Shown: positions 39,853-40,229 of the stretch, piece after piece | Layout: the number at the start of each line of letters is the position of its first letter | How positions within the stretch are numbered: the stretch's first letter is position 1 | Source: Janthinobacterium sp. GW456P | Lineage (GTDB): Bacteria; Pseudomonadota; Gammaproteobacteria; Burkholderiales; Burkholderiaceae_D | DNA length: 40,229 bases | Direction: 5' to 3' | Assembly (NCBI RefSeq): GCF_002127655.1 | Contig: NZ_NEHB01000001.1 | Span: forward strand, 171,742 to 211,970 | Notes under the pieces: model-generated | Told to the model about the DNA's origin: nothing | Database searches by the model: none | What the model saw: the letters and a program-made list of their open reading frames with translations, nothing else | Made by a program: the position numbers and the translations under genes

Positions 39853-40229
39853 ATGACGACCAAACTCGCCGCAATCGTGACTGGAATGACACTCGTGCTG
39901 GCCGCTTGCAAGCCCGCGGCCACCGCGCCTGCGCATGACATTCCTGCGGCCATGCGCCAGACCGCGACCACCCTGCTGCAGTCCCAATTGCTGCACGCGA
40001 CCTCGATTGCTGTCGTGTATCGCGGCAAGGAATTCATACTGCATCAAGGCGAGCTGGAGACCGGCAAAGCCAATCCGCCGGACGATACGACGCTGTATGA
40101 AATCGGCTCGGTCAGCAAAACGTTTGCCGGCCTGCTGCTGGCGAGCGCCGTGCTCGATGGGAAGGCGGCGCTCGACGATCCCATACAAAAATATCTGCCG
40201 ACCGCGTACCCGAACCTGCAGTCGCAGGG
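39853..40229 (+). CDS. Beta-lactamase-family serine hydrolase lipoprotein (cut by window end)
   Basis: The first 125 residues of a serine hydrolase of the class C beta-lactamase/esterase/penicillin-binding family; the frame is open at the window edge. It starts at 39853 (MTTKLAAIVTGMTLVLAAC), a lipoprotein signal with lipobox LAAC; an in-frame ATG at 39844 is possible. The catalytic S-x-x-K is visible in EIGSVSKTFAG near residue 90, after SIAVVYRGKEFILHQGE, and is followed by LDDPIQKYLPTAYP, the usual sequence downstream of the active site. The YxN and KTG boxes lie beyond the window, so lactamase versus esterase activity cannot be judged. Confidence 0.88.
   Translation, partial: MTTKLAAIVTGMTLVLAACKPAATAPAHDIPAAMRQTATTLLQSQLLHATSIAVVYRGKEFILHQGELETGKANPPDDTTLYEIGSVSKTFAGLLLASAVLDGKAALDDPIQKYLPTAYPNLQSQ

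Overview
The window looks like chromosome of a GC-rich betaproteobacterium of the Oxalobacteraceae, most like Janthinobacterium or Massilia. This is inferred from the gene order (PHP phosphatase - htpX - yciO - M50 protease - dapA - bamC; roxA divergent from an FKBP; mutS), from the paired cyanophycin synthetases beside an ABC transporter and a DUF1854 gene, and from overall base composition. No database search was possible. Nearly all genes are chromosomal housekeeping or accessory genes. There is no phage, transposase or CRISPR array.

Layout. 1-600: a small unknown gene on the minus strand, ending in an unusual terminator whose loop carries a repeat element. 599-4250: a TonB-dependent receptor and a Tat-exported glycerophosphodiester phosphodiesterase, translationally coupled and preceded by four PhoB-type half-sites at exact 11-bp spacing. 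4309-5815: hslO and a gamma-carbonic-anhydrase-like gene. 6014-13207 (plus): alpha/beta hydrolase, PHP phosphatase, htpX, yciO, M50 protease, methyltransferase, dapA, bamC. 13378-15746: an Ala-rich lipoprotein, roxA, and a SlyD-like isomerase. 16055-19788: mutS coupled to a degenerate metallophosphoesterase-like protein. 20233-23006: a Ser/Thr kinase with TPRs and a coupled unknown protein. 23374-25984: an aminotransferase, an RpiR regulator and a small unknown gene. 26284-29682: a second TonB receptor and a YbjN-like protein. 29742-37894: the cyanophycin locus (cphA, cphA', divergent ABC transporter, DUF1854). 37895-39852: an AT-rich stretch with an FNR box, a likely short RNA with terminator, one orphan secreted protein and a decayed tRNA-Phe. 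39853-end: start of a beta-lactamase-family lipoprotein.

The most unusual signal lies between genes. Five copies of a roughly 100-135 bp structured element (7821, 15755, 15891, 26161, 32367) sit within about 10 nt of a stop codon (the second tandem copy follows the first), in the same orientation as the gene just ended. Each has a conserved core, a central hairpin whose arms differ between copies but stay complementary, and outer arms that pair within each copy. A related repeat at 1-148 lies inside the stem of a terminator. Together they look like a family of 3'-end RNA or cruciform elements.

Other points worth attention: CphA' has lost both the P-loop and the C-terminal lobe of its Mur-ligase half; the kinase gene changes base composition at the end of its kinase domain; and roxA, and perhaps dapA, appear to be transcribed as leaderless mRNAs.
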